Below are positions 1-11,387 of a stretch of 64,000 bases of DNA, piece after piece (positions within the stretch are counted from its first letter, which is position 1; each line of letters opens with the position of its first letter). The DNA lies in NCBI GenBank assembly GCA_030427405.1, contig JAUHXK010000013.1:1-64000 (forward strand), in the 5' to 3' direction. The notes under the pieces were generated by a model that made no database searches, was not told where the DNA came from, and saw only the letters and a list, made by a program, of their open reading frames with translations. The stretch comes from Alphaproteobacteria bacterium. Its GTDB lineage: Bacteria; Pseudomonadota; Alphaproteobacteria; Rhodobacterales; Rhodobacteraceae. The position numbers and the translations under genes were made by a program.

Positions 1-462
1 CGAACCAAACCGCCCACATATCTCTTCAGTTATCCATCAATGTCAAAGAACAAACATCAAAGACCCAAAAACAAGACCGATACGCCAATCTCTCAGCGCA
101 ACCGCCCATCCCTAAACCTCAGATGCCACCGTCTCTCCGATGCGTCCCGCCGTCTCTCCAGCGCGTCACCAGAGCCTCTCAAGCGCCGGTGAAGGGGTAT
201 TTACGGATTAGGTCTGGGACCTGCAACCCCCAATTCGAAAAAACTTCACATTTCCGTCCGGTTTCTTTCATCACTCAATAAAAACAACATGTTAGCTTAA
301 CATTTTCCACCTCCAACGGACCCAAACAAGGTTTGAGGTACGGGAAAGAACAGCCTTTTGGCGGAATCGTACCCAATGCTTGGTAGACGCCCCGGGTGCG
401 GGCCAACAAAAACGCCGCCCGAGTCCTTTCGAGCGGCGTCATTTGCTTGAATTGTCGCGTCG
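1..462. other. Non-coding left edge, downstream of katG
   Basis: I find no convincing coding frame here. The stretch is less GC-rich than the genes and has short near-repeats (two copies of CCGTCTCTCC about 25 bases apart near 128-160) and A-rich runs at 238-245 and 277-290. It ends in the katG terminator hairpin. Any gene to the left lies outside the window. Confidence 0.5.
408..439 (-). terminator. Rho-independent terminator of katG
   Basis: On the minus strand a 10-bp GC-rich stem with one mismatch (arms at 430-439 and 412-421) is followed at once by a run of five T (408-412). It lies about 25 bases past the katG stop, the expected place for an intrinsic terminator. Confidence 0.8.
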
Positions 463-2986
<2,524 letters not shown>

Positions 2987-3841
2987 TCAGTCCGCCGTCT
3001 GATCTTTCATCAGCGCCTCTAGCCCGACACGATAGTTGGGATACAAAAGCGTGACACCCAGCTCGTCCTTCATCCGGGCATTTCTGACACGCTTGTTTTC
3101 GTTGTAAAAACTGCGCGCCATCGGGGTCAGATCGGCCTGGTCGAACGGAACCGCAGGTGGCAGGGGCAGGCCCTGCAACTCGGCCGCATAGCCGATGACA
3201 TCCTGCGGAGGGACAGGTTCATCGTCGCAGACATTGTAAATCGCGCCCGGGTTTGAACGCTGCATCGAGGCCTGAAGAACCTGTGCAATATCGTCGACAT
3301 GTATCCGCGAGAATACCTGACCGGGCTTGATGATCCGCCGCAACCCGCCTCGCCTAAGCTTGGAAAACGGGCCGCGCCCGGGTCCGTAGATACCGGCCAG
3401 CCGGAATATGTGCAGCGGCAGGTTGGGGATATCGGCCCATTGCCGCTCGGCCTTGATCCGCCACTGGCCGCGTTTGGCGGTCGGGGCCGGAGGCGTGGAT
3501 TCGTCGACCCAGTCGCCCTGATGGTCGCCGTAGACCGCCGTTGTCGACAGATATCCGACCCATGCAAACTGGGCCGCGCGGGCAGTGATTTCGTCGCGCA
3601 GTTCAGCAAGAACCGGATCGCCCTCGGCCGAAGGAGCCGTTGAAATCAGCAGATGCGTCACACCGTCAAAATCAGGCCGCGTGCCCGGCCAGATCAGCGG
3701 CTCGGCACCCGAGGCGCGAATATGGGGGGTCTGATCGGAATTGCGTGTGGTTCCAACAACCCGCCAGCCCTGCCCCGCCAGACGCCGCGACAGCGCCTGC
3801 GCAGAATACCCGTGACCGAAAGAAAGAAGCGTGTTCGTCAT
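2987..3841 (-). CDS. SDR family NAD(P)-binding epimerase-like protein (YeeZ-like)
   Basis: A 284-residue atypical short-chain dehydrogenase. The N terminus MTNTLLSFGHGYSAQ carries a degenerate Rossmann glycine motif. The middle has STTAVYGDH and further on IFRLAGIYGPGRG and FSRIHVDDIA, all typical of the NAD-dependent epimerase/YeeZ group. The substrate is unknown. The longer frame (to 4060) would run over the divergent methyltransferase; the ATG at 3841 leaves a 42-base divergent gap and begins exactly where similarity to the fold begins. Confidence 0.75.
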   Translation of the reverse strand: MTNTLLSFGHGYSAQALSRRLAGQGWRVVGTTRNSDQTPHIRASGAEPLIWPGTRPDFDGVTHLLISTAPSAEGDPVLAELRDEITARAAQFAWVGYLSTTAVYGDHQGDWVDESTPPAPTAKRGQWRIKAERQWADIPNLPLHIFRLAGIYGPGRGPFSKLRRGGLRRIIKPGQVFSRIHVDDIAQVLQASMQRSNPGAIYNVCDDEPVPPQDVIGYAAELQGLPLPPAVPFDQADLTPMARSFYNENKRVRNARMKDELGVTLLYPNYRVGLEALMKDQTAD

Positions 3842-3883
3842 AACCCTTTGATGATCTGACCCGCGTCCGGATGCAAGCGCCGC

Positions 3884-4561
3884 ATGGACGCACTTGATTC
3901 GAATCCCCTGTTGCGCCTTCATGATTCCATGAGCGATACAAAACCCGACTTGCATGCCGCCTATGCGCTGAACTCCCCCGAGGATCACAAGCGCCTGTAT
4001 GCTGAATGGGCCGGCGACTATGACGAAGGGTTCGCCGCGCTTGAAGATTATCAGCTGCATATCAATACCGCCCGCGCCTTTGTCGGTGCCGGGGGCCAGG
4101 GGCCAGTGCTGGACGTGGGCGCGGGGACAGGCCTGTGCGGCGCAGTATTGGGCGGATTGGGCGTCGGACCGATCGACGCCACGGATATCAGCGCCGAAAT
4201 GCTTGACCAGGCGATGCGCAAGGACATCTATCGCGACGCGATCGAAGCTGATCTGAACCAGGGCATACCGGTACCGCCCGATACTTATGCAGGCATCGTG
4301 TCGTCAGGCACCTTTACCCATGGCCATCTTGGCCCCGAAGCCCTGACCGCATTGTTGCGCGTGGCGCGCCCCGGCGCCCAATTCGCACTGTCGATCAATG
4401 CCAGCCACTTTGACGCGCAGGGGTTCGCCGCCACCCTGGGCAAGCTGGAACAGGGGCAGATCGAAAACCTGACACTGACCGAGACCCGGATCTATGGCGA
4501 CCTGGCTGCTGGGCCCAACAAGGATGACACCGCCGTTATCGCGTTGTTCGAAAAGTCCTGA
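3884..4561 (+). CDS. Class I SAM-dependent methyltransferase
   Basis: A 225-residue methyltransferase. Motif I (VLDVGAGTGLCG) binds SAM, followed by the acidic residue after beta-2 (IDATDISAEML). The N-terminal pattern with WAGDYDEGF is common in small TPR-less methyltransferases of this class. The substrate cannot be read from the sequence. A second in-frame ATG at 3929 (MSDTKPDL) is a credible start and would shorten the protein by 15 residues. Transcribed divergently from the SDR gene and convergent with the crotonase gene; a weak inverted repeat (CTGACAC/GTGTCAG) spans 4558-4595 between the two stops. Confidence 0.8.
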   Translation: MDALDSNPLLRLHDSMSDTKPDLHAAYALNSPEDHKRLYAEWAGDYDEGFAALEDYQLHINTARAFVGAGGQGPVLDVGAGTGLCGAVLGGLGVGPIDATDISAEMLDQAMRKDIYRDAIEADLNQGIPVPPDTYAGIVSSGTFTHGHLGPEALTALLRVARPGAQFALSINASHFDAQGFAATLGKLEQGQIENLTLTETRIYGDLAAGPNKDDTAVIALFEKS

Positions 4562-4591
4562 CACTGCATCCGCGTCCAGAAAAAACCGGTG

Positions 4592-5371
4592 TCAGCGGCC
4601 CTTCCATTGCGGGTCACGCTTTTCGGCAAAGGCACGGGCACCTTCCAGGTTGTCCTCTGACCCGTAAAGCACGTCGACCGTCTGCAATTGCCGCTTGGTG
4701 ATCCTGTTCATGATGTCCTGAAACCGCGAATCCTCGGCCTCGCGCACGATCTCTTTGATCGCCGCATAGACCAGCGGCGGCCCACCCGCCAGCAACCGCG
4801 CCAGATCCCACGCGCGGTCCATCAATTGATCTGCGGGGACGATCTCGTTCACCAAACCCCAGCGATGCGCCTCGGCGGCGTCGAACCAGCGGCCCGTCAG
4901 CAACAGCTCCATCGCGATATGATACGGGATGCGCTTGGGCAGCTTTACGCTGGCCGCGTCTGCCACGGTGCCCGAGCGGATCTCGGGCAGGGCAAAGCTG
5001 GCGTGTTCCGCCGCCAGGATCATATCTGCGCTCAGCGCCAGTTCCAGCCCGCCACCGCAGGCAATTCCGTTGACCGCGGCGATCACCGGCTTGTTCATGT
5101 CGCGCATCTCTTGCAGGCCGCCGAACCCGCCGACGCCGTAGTCGCCATCAACCGCATCGCCATCGGCAGCGGCCTTCAGATCCCAGCCGGGGCAAAAGAA
5201 CTTGTCGCCACCACCTGTCAGGATCGCAACGCGCAGGTCCGGGTCATCGCGAAAGTCACGAAAGACGTCGCCCATGATGCGGCTTGTGGCCAGGTCAATC
5301 GCATTCGCCTTGGGCCGGTCCAGCGTCACTTCGAGAATTGCGCCGTCGCGGCGGGTCTTGATCGGGGTCAT
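4592..5371 (-). CDS. Enoyl-CoA hydratase/carnitinyl-CoA dehydratase-like crotonase
   Basis: A 259-residue crotonase-fold protein. The oxyanion-hole segments are visible as FFCPGWDLKAAADGD and NGIACGGGLELALSADM. The stretch around DAVDGDYGVGGFGGLQE is the pattern I associate with CaiD-type carnitinyl-CoA dehydratases, which hydrate crotonobetainyl-CoA. It is the last gene of a three-gene minus-strand operon and its start overlaps the stop of the CoA ligase by four bases (ATGA), so translation is probably coupled. Family assignment is firm; the betaine-type substrate is inferred from similarity and context. Confidence 0.8.
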   Translation of the reverse strand: MTPIKTRRDGAILEVTLDRPKANAIDLATSRIMGDVFRDFRDDPDLRVAILTGGGDKFFCPGWDLKAAADGDAVDGDYGVGGFGGLQEMRDMNKPVIAAVNGIACGGGLELALSADMILAAEHASFALPEIRSGTVADAASVKLPKRIPYHIAMELLLTGRWFDAAEAHRWGLVNEIVPADQLMDRAWDLARLLAGGPPLVYAAIKEIVREAEDSRFQDIMNRITKRQLQTVDVLYGSEDNLEGARAFAEKRDPQWKGR

Positions 5372-7383
5372 TCACTTGCCTTTCGGATCAGGGCATCCAC
5401 GGCGACCACCCCATCAGCGAGGCAGATCAGCGGATTGATTTCAACTTCGCCGACCGTCGCCGCGTTGGCAACGACATAGGCCTGAACGGACAAGACAGCA
5501 TCCAGAACCGCGTCCATGTCGACGGCGGGTTTTCCACGATAGCCAGCCAACAGCGGCGCGCAGGCCAATTGGCCCAGCGCGGTTCTGAGCGCGGCCCGAG
5601 AGGCAGGTATCAGCACAGACACCGTATCCTGCAACACCTCCGCCAGCACACCGCCCGCACCCAGCGTCAGAACGTAGCCATGCGCCGGGTCGCGCGTGAC
5701 CCCGATCAGCACCTCAGCCAGCGCCCCGGTGGCCATCTCTTCGATCAGAACCTGTTCAGTTCCGACCTGGCGCGCGACCTCATCCAGGGTGTCAAACCCG
5801 ACGTCCAGGCGCACGGCGCCATGTTCGGATTTATGGGCAAGCCCGACCCCCTTGACCGCGAAAGGCGGCACCAGCCGCTGCGCCGCATTGCTGGCATCTT
5901 GTGCCCGGGCAACACTGCTGCGCGGGACCGGCAATCCAAACGCGGCCAAAGCCGTTTTGGCCTGTGCTTCGGTCAGGGTCAGGTCAACCCCGGCCTTTGA
6001 CGGCAAGACGACCGGTTCGCAAGGATCTGGCGGCCGACGCATGGCGGCTTCGGCGGCGGCCAGCGCCTCGTGCAGCCCGGCAAAAGGCACCACGCCGCCC
6101 GCCATCAGGCGCTGCGCCACCGATTGCGGCATGAGTTCCGGCATCGTCGAAACAACCGCATAGGGCCTGCCTGTTACGGCCACGCAATTCAGGGCGGCTT
6201 GCGTCGCGCATTCCCAATCCTGCGCGTCGGTATGCGGATAGTCGACAATGGCCATGGTCAAAGCCACATCCGGCCCCGAGAGCGCCGACCAGGCGCGGGT
6301 CATCGCCTGCGCGTCACGCCATATATACGTGTGGTAATCCAGCGGGTTCGCCAACGCCACCATCGGACCCAGCGCCGCGCGCAAATCGGCGCGCTGCGCT
6401 TCGGTCAGGGGTGGGAAATGCACCGCCCGGCCAACGGCCATATCGGCGGCCAGGCTGGCCTCGCCGCCTGAACAACTGATCATCCCCAATCCGCCACTGT
6501 CCAACCCGCCGGTGACATGCAGCAGCTTGAGGGTTTCCAGAAAGCTGGGCACATCGTTCAGACGCGCAAATCCCAGGCGGTTCAGAAAGGCCTGGGCCCC
6601 GGCATCCCCGCCCGCCAGCGACGCGGTGTGCGAGACCGTGGCGGCCTGCGCCTGGGCGGATCGACCCATTTTCAGCGCGATCACGGGAACACCGCGTGCG
6701 CGCGCCCTGGCCGCAAGCGTTTCCCATTTTCGCAGGTCCCCAAACCCCTCGATATGGACACCGATGGCGGTTATCCGGTCATCGTCCAGCAGGGACAGGG
6801 CGATATCGGCCTGATGCGTCTGCGCCTGGTTTCCGCAGGTCAGCATAAAAGCCAGCGGCAGCGCCCGGCGCTGCATGGTCATGTTGATGGCCATGTTGGA
6901 GCTTTGGGTCAGGATCGCGACGCCCCGGTCCACCGGGTGCATCCCATGCTGGTCTGGCCAGATCGCTACCCGGTCCAGCGCATTTACAAACCCATAACAG
7001 TTGGGGCCGAGAATCGGCATGCAACCGGCGGCCCCGACCAGTTGCGCCTGCAGGTCGGCGGCGCAATCGTCTTCGGCCTGCGCCTCGGTAAAGCCCGAGG
7101 CAAAGCAGACCGCGCCGCCGCACCCAAGCGCGGCCAGCGCGGCGACGGCCTCGATCGTTGCGTGGCGGTTGATGCCGATGAACGCGATATCAGGCGCGTG
7201 CGGCAGGTCTTCGATGGTTGGGAAAGCGGGTTCTGAGGCGACCGCGTTTGCCTTTGGGTGCACGGGCCAGATCGCGCCCTGATACCCGAACCGGCGGGCC
7301 TGGCGTATGACCTCGGCGCACCATGCACCGCCACCAATCACGGCGATTGAGGCAGGGTTGAGCGCGCGGTTCAGGATGTGCAT
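5368..7383 (-). CDS. ADP-forming acyl-CoA synthetase (acetate--CoA ligase family, fused alpha/beta)
   Basis: A 671-residue fused acyl-CoA synthetase. The N-terminal part is a CoA-binding Rossmann domain (SIAVIGGGAWCAEV); the middle is a succinyl-CoA-ligase-like domain with SHTASLAGGD; the C-terminal third is an ATP-grasp domain (AVKGVGLAHKSEHGAV, then VEINPLI). It should activate a carboxylic acid to its CoA ester with ATP, releasing ADP and phosphate. The ATG at 7383 is chosen because it lies 16 bases after the dehydrogenase stop and starts at the conserved N terminus. In the operon it supplies the CoA ester used by the dehydrogenase and crotonase. Confidence 0.85.
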   Translation of the reverse strand: MHILNRALNPASIAVIGGGAWCAEVIRQARRFGYQGAIWPVHPKANAVASEPAFPTIEDLPHAPDIAFIGINRHATIEAVAALAALGCGGAVCFASGFTEAQAEDDCAADLQAQLVGAAGCMPILGPNCYGFVNALDRVAIWPDQHGMHPVDRGVAILTQSSNMAINMTMQRRALPLAFMLTCGNQAQTHQADIALSLLDDDRITAIGVHIEGFGDLRKWETLAARARARGVPVIALKMGRSAQAQAATVSHTASLAGGDAGAQAFLNRLGFARLNDVPSFLETLKLLHVTGGLDSGGLGMISCSGGEASLAADMAVGRAVHFPPLTEAQRADLRAALGPMVALANPLDYHTYIWRDAQAMTRAWSALSGPDVALTMAIVDYPHTDAQDWECATQAALNCVAVTGRPYAVVSTMPELMPQSVAQRLMAGGVVPFAGLHEALAAAEAAMRRPPDPCEPVVLPSKAGVDLTLTEAQAKTALAAFGLPVPRSSVARAQDASNAAQRLVPPFAVKGVGLAHKSEHGAVRLDVGFDTLDEVARQVGTEQVLIEEMATGALAEVLIGVTRDPAHGYVLTLGAGGVLAEVLQDTVSVLIPASRAALRTALGQLACAPLLAGYRGKPAVDMDAVLDAVLSVQAYVVANAATVGEVEINPLICLADGVVAVDALIRKASE

Positions 7384-7399
7384 GCCTTGGACCCCGGCG

Positions 7400-8560
7400 T
7401 CACGCGCCCAGCGCGCGCAACAGGTCGCGGCTGATGATGTGGCGCTGAATCTCGCTGGTGCCGTCCCAGATCCGTTCGACCCGCGCATCGCGCCAGAAAC
7501 GTTCCAGCGGATAGTCGTCCATCAGGCCCATGCCGCCGTGCACCTGGATCGCCGCATCGGTGACCCGCGCCAGCATTTCCGAGGCGTAAAGCTTGGCCGA
7601 GGCGATCTCGCGATTGGCGGGCAGACCCTTGTCCAGCCGATCGGCAGCGGCGAGCGTCAACAGGTCTGCCGCGTCAATCTCGGTGATCATATCGGCAATC
7701 TGGAAACTGACGCCCTGGAACTTGCCGATCTTCTGGCCGAACTGTTCGCGGGTTGCGGCATAATCCAACGCATAATCAAACGCGCGGCGCGCCCGGCCAA
7801 CGGACATCGCTGCCACCGTGATCCGCGTGGCGTAAAGCCAGGTGTTCATCACGTCGAACCCGCCATCGACCTCGCCCAGGACCTGCGCATCCGGCAGGCG
7901 ACAATCGTCGAAATCAAGCACCATGTTCTTGTAACCACGGTGGCTGACCGATTTATAGCCGTCCCGGATGGTAAAGCCCGGCGTGCCGCGATCGACCAGA
8001 AAGGCGGTGATGCGCTTTTTGGGGCCCTTCGGCGTCTGATCCTCGCCAGTGGCGATGAACACGATGATGAAATCGGCATGTTCCGCGCCCGAGATGAAAT
8101 GCTTGGTGCCGTTGACCACCCAGTCGCCGCCATCGCGCAAGGCCGAACATTTCATGCCCCGCACATCCGAACCCGCGCCCGGTTCTGTCATGGCAAGCGC
8201 GTCCATCTTTTCGCCGCGCACGGCAGGCATCAGATAACGGTCGACCTGGTCGCCCTCGCAGGCCATCAGGATGTTCTGTGGCCGCCCGAAGAAATGGTTC
8301 AACGCCATCGAACCGCGCCCAAGTTCCCGCTCGACCAGCGCAAACTCCAGGTGGTTCAACCCGGCGCAACCGACACTTTCGGGAAAGTTGCAGGCATAAA
8401 AGCCCAGTTCAATCGTCTTGCGCTTGATCTCGTCTGCAATGTCCTGCGGGACCTCTCCGGTGCGTTCGACAAGGTCCTCGTGGGGGTAAATCTCGTTCTC
8501 GACAAAACTGCGGACGGTCGAGGCGATCATTTCCTGCTCGTCGGTCAGGCCATATTGCAT
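7400..8560 (-). CDS. Acyl-CoA dehydrogenase
   Basis: A 386-residue FAD-dependent acyl-CoA dehydrogenase, first gene of the operon. FAD and substrate segments read AMTEPGAGSD and FISGAEHAD in the beta domain and IQVHGGMGLMDDYPLERFWRDAR in the C-terminal helical domain. The usual catalytic position in the motif YEGTxEIQ reads WDGTSEIQ, so Asp stands where many family members have Glu. The ATG at 8560 gives the conserved N terminus MQYGLTDEQEM. Expected step: alpha,beta-desaturation of the acyl-CoA made by the neighbouring ligase. With a CaiD-like hydratase downstream, gamma-butyrobetainyl-CoA is a good candidate substrate, not a proven one. Confidence 0.9.
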   Translation of the reverse strand: MQYGLTDEQEMIASTVRSFVENEIYPHEDLVERTGEVPQDIADEIKRKTIELGFYACNFPESVGCAGLNHLEFALVERELGRGSMALNHFFGRPQNILMACEGDQVDRYLMPAVRGEKMDALAMTEPGAGSDVRGMKCSALRDGGDWVVNGTKHFISGAEHADFIIVFIATGEDQTPKGPKKRITAFLVDRGTPGFTIRDGYKSVSHRGYKNMVLDFDDCRLPDAQVLGEVDGGFDVMNTWLYATRITVAAMSVGRARRAFDYALDYAATREQFGQKIGKFQGVSFQIADMITEIDAADLLTLAAADRLDKGLPANREIASAKLYASEMLARVTDAAIQVHGGMGLMDDYPLERFWRDARVERIWDGTSEIQRHIISRDLLRALGA

Positions 8561-8632
8561 TCTGGGAACTCCGCGTCTGAGGGTACGGGTATCCTGACGA
8601 GGCTTGCGACCAATATCATGCAGGCTTAGAAA

Positions 8633-9583
8633 ATGATCATGCCAGTTTGGACAAAATCCCCCTCTGCGCCGCAGCATGTCGGTGTGCTGCTGTTTGACGG
8701 GTTTTCCAACCATTGCCTTGCCAACACGGTCGAGCCGCTGCGCGCGGCAAACACGCTGAGCGGGCGCACATGTTATGACTGGCGGTTCCTTTCGCTGGAC
8801 AGCGGGCCGGTGACGTCGTCCTCGGGCTTGCAGGTGGCGCCGCATGACCGACTGACCGATGCGCAGGGTGATCTGTTGATGGTGATGCCCTCTTATGGGT
8901 TTCGGGCGCATGGCGGATGGCGCACCCAGGCCGGATTGCGTGCGGCCGCGACGCGGTTCGACGTTCTGGCCGGACTGGATACCGGCAGTTGGCTGCTGGC
9001 GCAGTCGGGGCTGCTGGACGGGCACCGCGCAACGATCCACTGGGAAGAACTGACGGCGTTTACCGAGCGCTTTCCCGATATCACCGCCTGCCGAGAGCGT
9101 TTCGTGATCGACGGCAACCGCATCACCTGCTCCGGCGCAATGGCGGCATTTGATCTGGTGATGCACCTGATCGGGCAGGACCAGGGTCAGGCGCTGGCGC
9201 TGGAGGTGGCGCAGCTGTTCATGACCCGCGGCTCAGGCCGGTCGCATTTCGGCGGTGCGGGTTCGGCCAGCAGCCCGGTCAACCGGGCAATTGCGCTGAT
9301 GCAGGAAAACCTGGAAAACCCGCTGCCCATTCCCGAGATTGCGCGCCGGGTCGGACGATCGCAGAAAATGCTGGAAACGCGGATGCAGGCCGATCTGGGG
9401 GCGGGACCGGCGCGGATTTATCGCCGCCTGCGCCTGGGGCTGGCGCGAAAACTGGTGGCCGAAACCGACCTGACCATCGCCGAGATTGCCCTGCGTGCCG
9501 GTTACGAAGACCCCAGCGCCCTGACCCGCGCTTTTCGGGCAGAGTTTTCCACGACACCGCGCGCGCTGCGCCGGCAGGCTTAG
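8633..9583 (+). CDS. GlxA/CdhR-type AraC family transcriptional regulator
   Basis: A 316-residue regulator. The N-terminal two thirds is a DJ-1/PfpI-like amidotransferase fold (VGVLLFDGFSNHCLANTVEPL), the C-terminal third an AraC-type double helix-turn-helix (IPEIARRVGRSQKMLETRM; TIAEIALRAGYEDPSALTRAF). This architecture includes CdhR, the carnitine catabolism activator, and GbdR for glycine betaine. It is divergent from the acyl-CoA operon across only 72 bases, so it probably controls that operon and itself. A second ATG six bases downstream is an alternative start. Some residues of the ligand pocket cannot be assigned, so the inducer is inference. Confidence 0.85.
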   Translation: MIMPVWTKSPSAPQHVGVLLFDGFSNHCLANTVEPLRAANTLSGRTCYDWRFLSLDSGPVTSSSGLQVAPHDRLTDAQGDLLMVMPSYGFRAHGGWRTQAGLRAAATRFDVLAGLDTGSWLLAQSGLLDGHRATIHWEELTAFTERFPDITACRERFVIDGNRITCSGAMAAFDLVMHLIGQDQGQALALEVAQLFMTRGSGRSHFGGAGSASSPVNRAIALMQENLENPLPIPEIARRVGRSQKMLETRMQADLGAGPARIYRRLRLGLARKLVAETDLTIAEIALRAGYEDPSALTRAFRAEFSTTPRALRRQA

Positions 9584-9612
9584 ATCCGTCGCCGCGATAA
9601 ACAATGCGGGGT

Positions 9613-10368
9613 TCAGGTCGCGTAATCCGATCCTTCAGCGTCCAGAACGGCCTTGATCTCTCGGAGAAAGGCGGCGGCCTGCTCGGGGTAGTCTTCGATT
9701 TCCTGCGCGGTTTTCTCGGCAATCTCGTCGGACAGAACCCGCAACGGCTGTTGGGTCTGCAGGGCGCGGATATATGTTTCCGCCGCGCGTTCCAGGTAAT
9801 AGAGTCTGTTGAACGTATCCGCGACATCGCTGCCGATCACCAAAACGCCATGGTTGCCCATGATCATAACTTTGATGCGCGGGTCCGTCAGCATCGCGGC
9901 GCAGCGTTCACCTTCGCTTTCAAAGGCCAGACCGCCAAATTCGGAATCGATGACATAGCGGTTGAAAAACATCGCCGTGTTCTGATCGATCGGCGGAATT
10001 GTGCTGTCTGCAAGTGTCGCAAGGACGGTGGCGAAAATGGAATGGACGTGAATGACACAGCGCGCATGGGCGCATTTGCGGTGGATGGCGCCATGCAACC
10101 CCCAGGCCGTGGGATCCGGTGCGCCCGGCTGGCGCATCACCTCGGGGTCGTTTGCGTCAAGCAACAGCAGGTCAGATGCCTTGACGCGCCCGAAATACAT
10201 CTGGTTGGGGTTCATCAGGAACTGCGTTCCGTCATCGTTGACGGCAAGGCTGAAATGGTTGGCGACGCCTTCATGCATGTTCAGACGTTCCGTCCACCGG
10301 AACACCGCAGCCAGGTCCACGCGGCTTGACCAATGGTCCATGTTGGGACGAAGGTTGGCGACGCTCAT
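9613..10368 (-). CDS. Class II aldolase/adducin family protein
   Basis: A 251-residue protein of the class II aldolase/adducin fold. The metal-binding histidines are visible as HVHS and, further on, GNHGVLV, with an upstream NHFSLAV segment that matches the glycine-rich phosphate or carboxylate loop. The family includes fuculose-phosphate aldolase and many uncharacterised decarboxylase-like proteins, so no reaction is assigned. ATG at 10368 is preceded by GGGAGAG. It converges with the regulator gene (29-base gap) and may or may not belong to the same pathway. Confidence 0.8.
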   Translation of the reverse strand: MSVANLRPNMDHWSSRVDLAAVFRWTERLNMHEGVANHFSLAVNDDGTQFLMNPNQMYFGRVKASDLLLLDANDPEVMRQPGAPDPTAWGLHGAIHRKCAHARCVIHVHSIFATVLATLADSTIPPIDQNTAMFFNRYVIDSEFGGLAFESEGERCAAMLTDPRIKVMIMGNHGVLVIGSDVADTFNRLYYLERAAETYIRALQTQQPLRVLSDEIAEKTAQEIEDYPEQAAAFLREIKAVLDAEGSDYAT

Positions 10369-10594
10369 TTGCTCTCTCCCTATAGAATCCGTAAAGCCCG
10401 AAACAGGGGAACTGTGCATCCCGTAAGGCGGTTTCACCAACAAAATTCTGACGCCCCACGGCACCCCCAACCTGCGCGCCCCGCCCAAAGTTCGCCTAAA
10501 TATTCAGCATAAGTCAGAATCTATTCGCGAAATTGGGCAGATTTGGACCCTGTTGCCCAGTTGCGCAATTGAAAGGCAGGCGCCGAATGGCAGT

Positions 10595-11368
10595 ATGTCG
10601 GCAATGACGCACCACCTTTCCCTGCTGGTCTTTTCGGATCTGGACGGCACCTTGCTAAGCCACGGCGACTATAGCTGGGCCGAAGCCAGCCCCGGGCTGG
10701 AACGTCTGCGGGCGCTGGGGGCGGGCCTTGTCCTTGCCAGCAGCAAGACCTCGGCCGAGATGATCCCCCTGCGCGACGAAATCGGGTTTTCGGACTGGCC
10801 TGCCATCGTCGAAAACGGGGCCGGGATTTTGTGGCCCGGCGAAACCGATATCGGGAGCGCCCAGACCTATACGGATCTTCGCAAGACGATAAGGACGCTT
10901 CCGGCGGGGTTTGTCGGATTTGGCGACATGACCGTGCAAGAGGTTGCCGACCAGACCGGCCTGGACACTCAGGCCGCACGCCGCGCCCGCCAACGACAGT
11001 TCAGCGAACCCGGTGTCTGGACCGGCAACCGCGCAGGGTTGGATACGTTTCTGGCCGCGTTGACAAATGCCGGTCTGAGCGCGCGGCAGGGCGGCCGGTT
11101 CCTGACCATTTCATCAGGCAGGACCAAGGCCGACGCAATGTCCGAAGTCATCAGCAGGCTAAAGCCCGACCGGACCATCGCATTGGGCGACGCGCCCAAT
11201 GATGCCGAGATGATCGTAGCGGCAGATATGGGTGTCATCGTCCGAAACCCGCACGGGCCGGGGATCGAACCCCTGACATCGGACCAATCAGGCCGCATAC
11301 TGCGTACAACCCAGGTGGGGCCGGCAGGCTGGGCCGAAGCCATACTCACCCTGACCAAAGACACATAA
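10595..11368 (+). CDS. Glucosyl/mannosyl-3-phosphoglycerate phosphatase (HAD-IIB family)
   Basis: A 257-residue HAD phosphatase of the Cof/MPGP type. Motif I is FSDLDGTLL with the Asp nucleophile and Asp acid/base; motif II lies in VLASSKTSAEM; motif IV is LGDAPNDAEMI. The sequence resembles mannosyl-3-phosphoglycerate phosphatase. Because the next gene is a glucosyl-3-phosphoglycerate synthase, its likely job is to dephosphorylate glucosyl-3-phosphoglycerate to the osmolyte glucosylglycerate. The start could also be the ATG at 10604; the 10553 frame start has no ribosome site. It precedes the synthase by 19 bases, so the two are probably co-transcribed. Confidence 0.85.
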   Translation: MSAMTHHLSLLVFSDLDGTLLSHGDYSWAEASPGLERLRALGAGLVLASSKTSAEMIPLRDEIGFSDWPAIVENGAGILWPGETDIGSAQTYTDLRKTIRTLPAGFVGFGDMTVQEVADQTGLDTQAARRARQRQFSEPGVWTGNRAGLDTFLAALTNAGLSARQGGRFLTISSGRTKADAMSEVISRLKPDRTIALGDAPNDAEMIVAADMGVIVRNPHGPGIEPLTSDQSGRILRTTQVGPAGWAEAILTLTKDT

Positions 11369-11387
11369 GCGACCAACGGGAACCGAC

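Noticed and set aside
361..400. tRNA-Leu-like words (GGCGGAAT, TGGTAGACGCC)
   Set aside because: They resemble the D-arm of the tRNA at 33.8 kb, but no acceptor or anticodon stem can be formed around them.
4558..4595. Bidirectional terminator between the methyltransferase and crotonase genes
   Set aside because: The CTGACAC/GTGTCAG arms are 24 bases apart and no T-run follows, so termination is doubtful.
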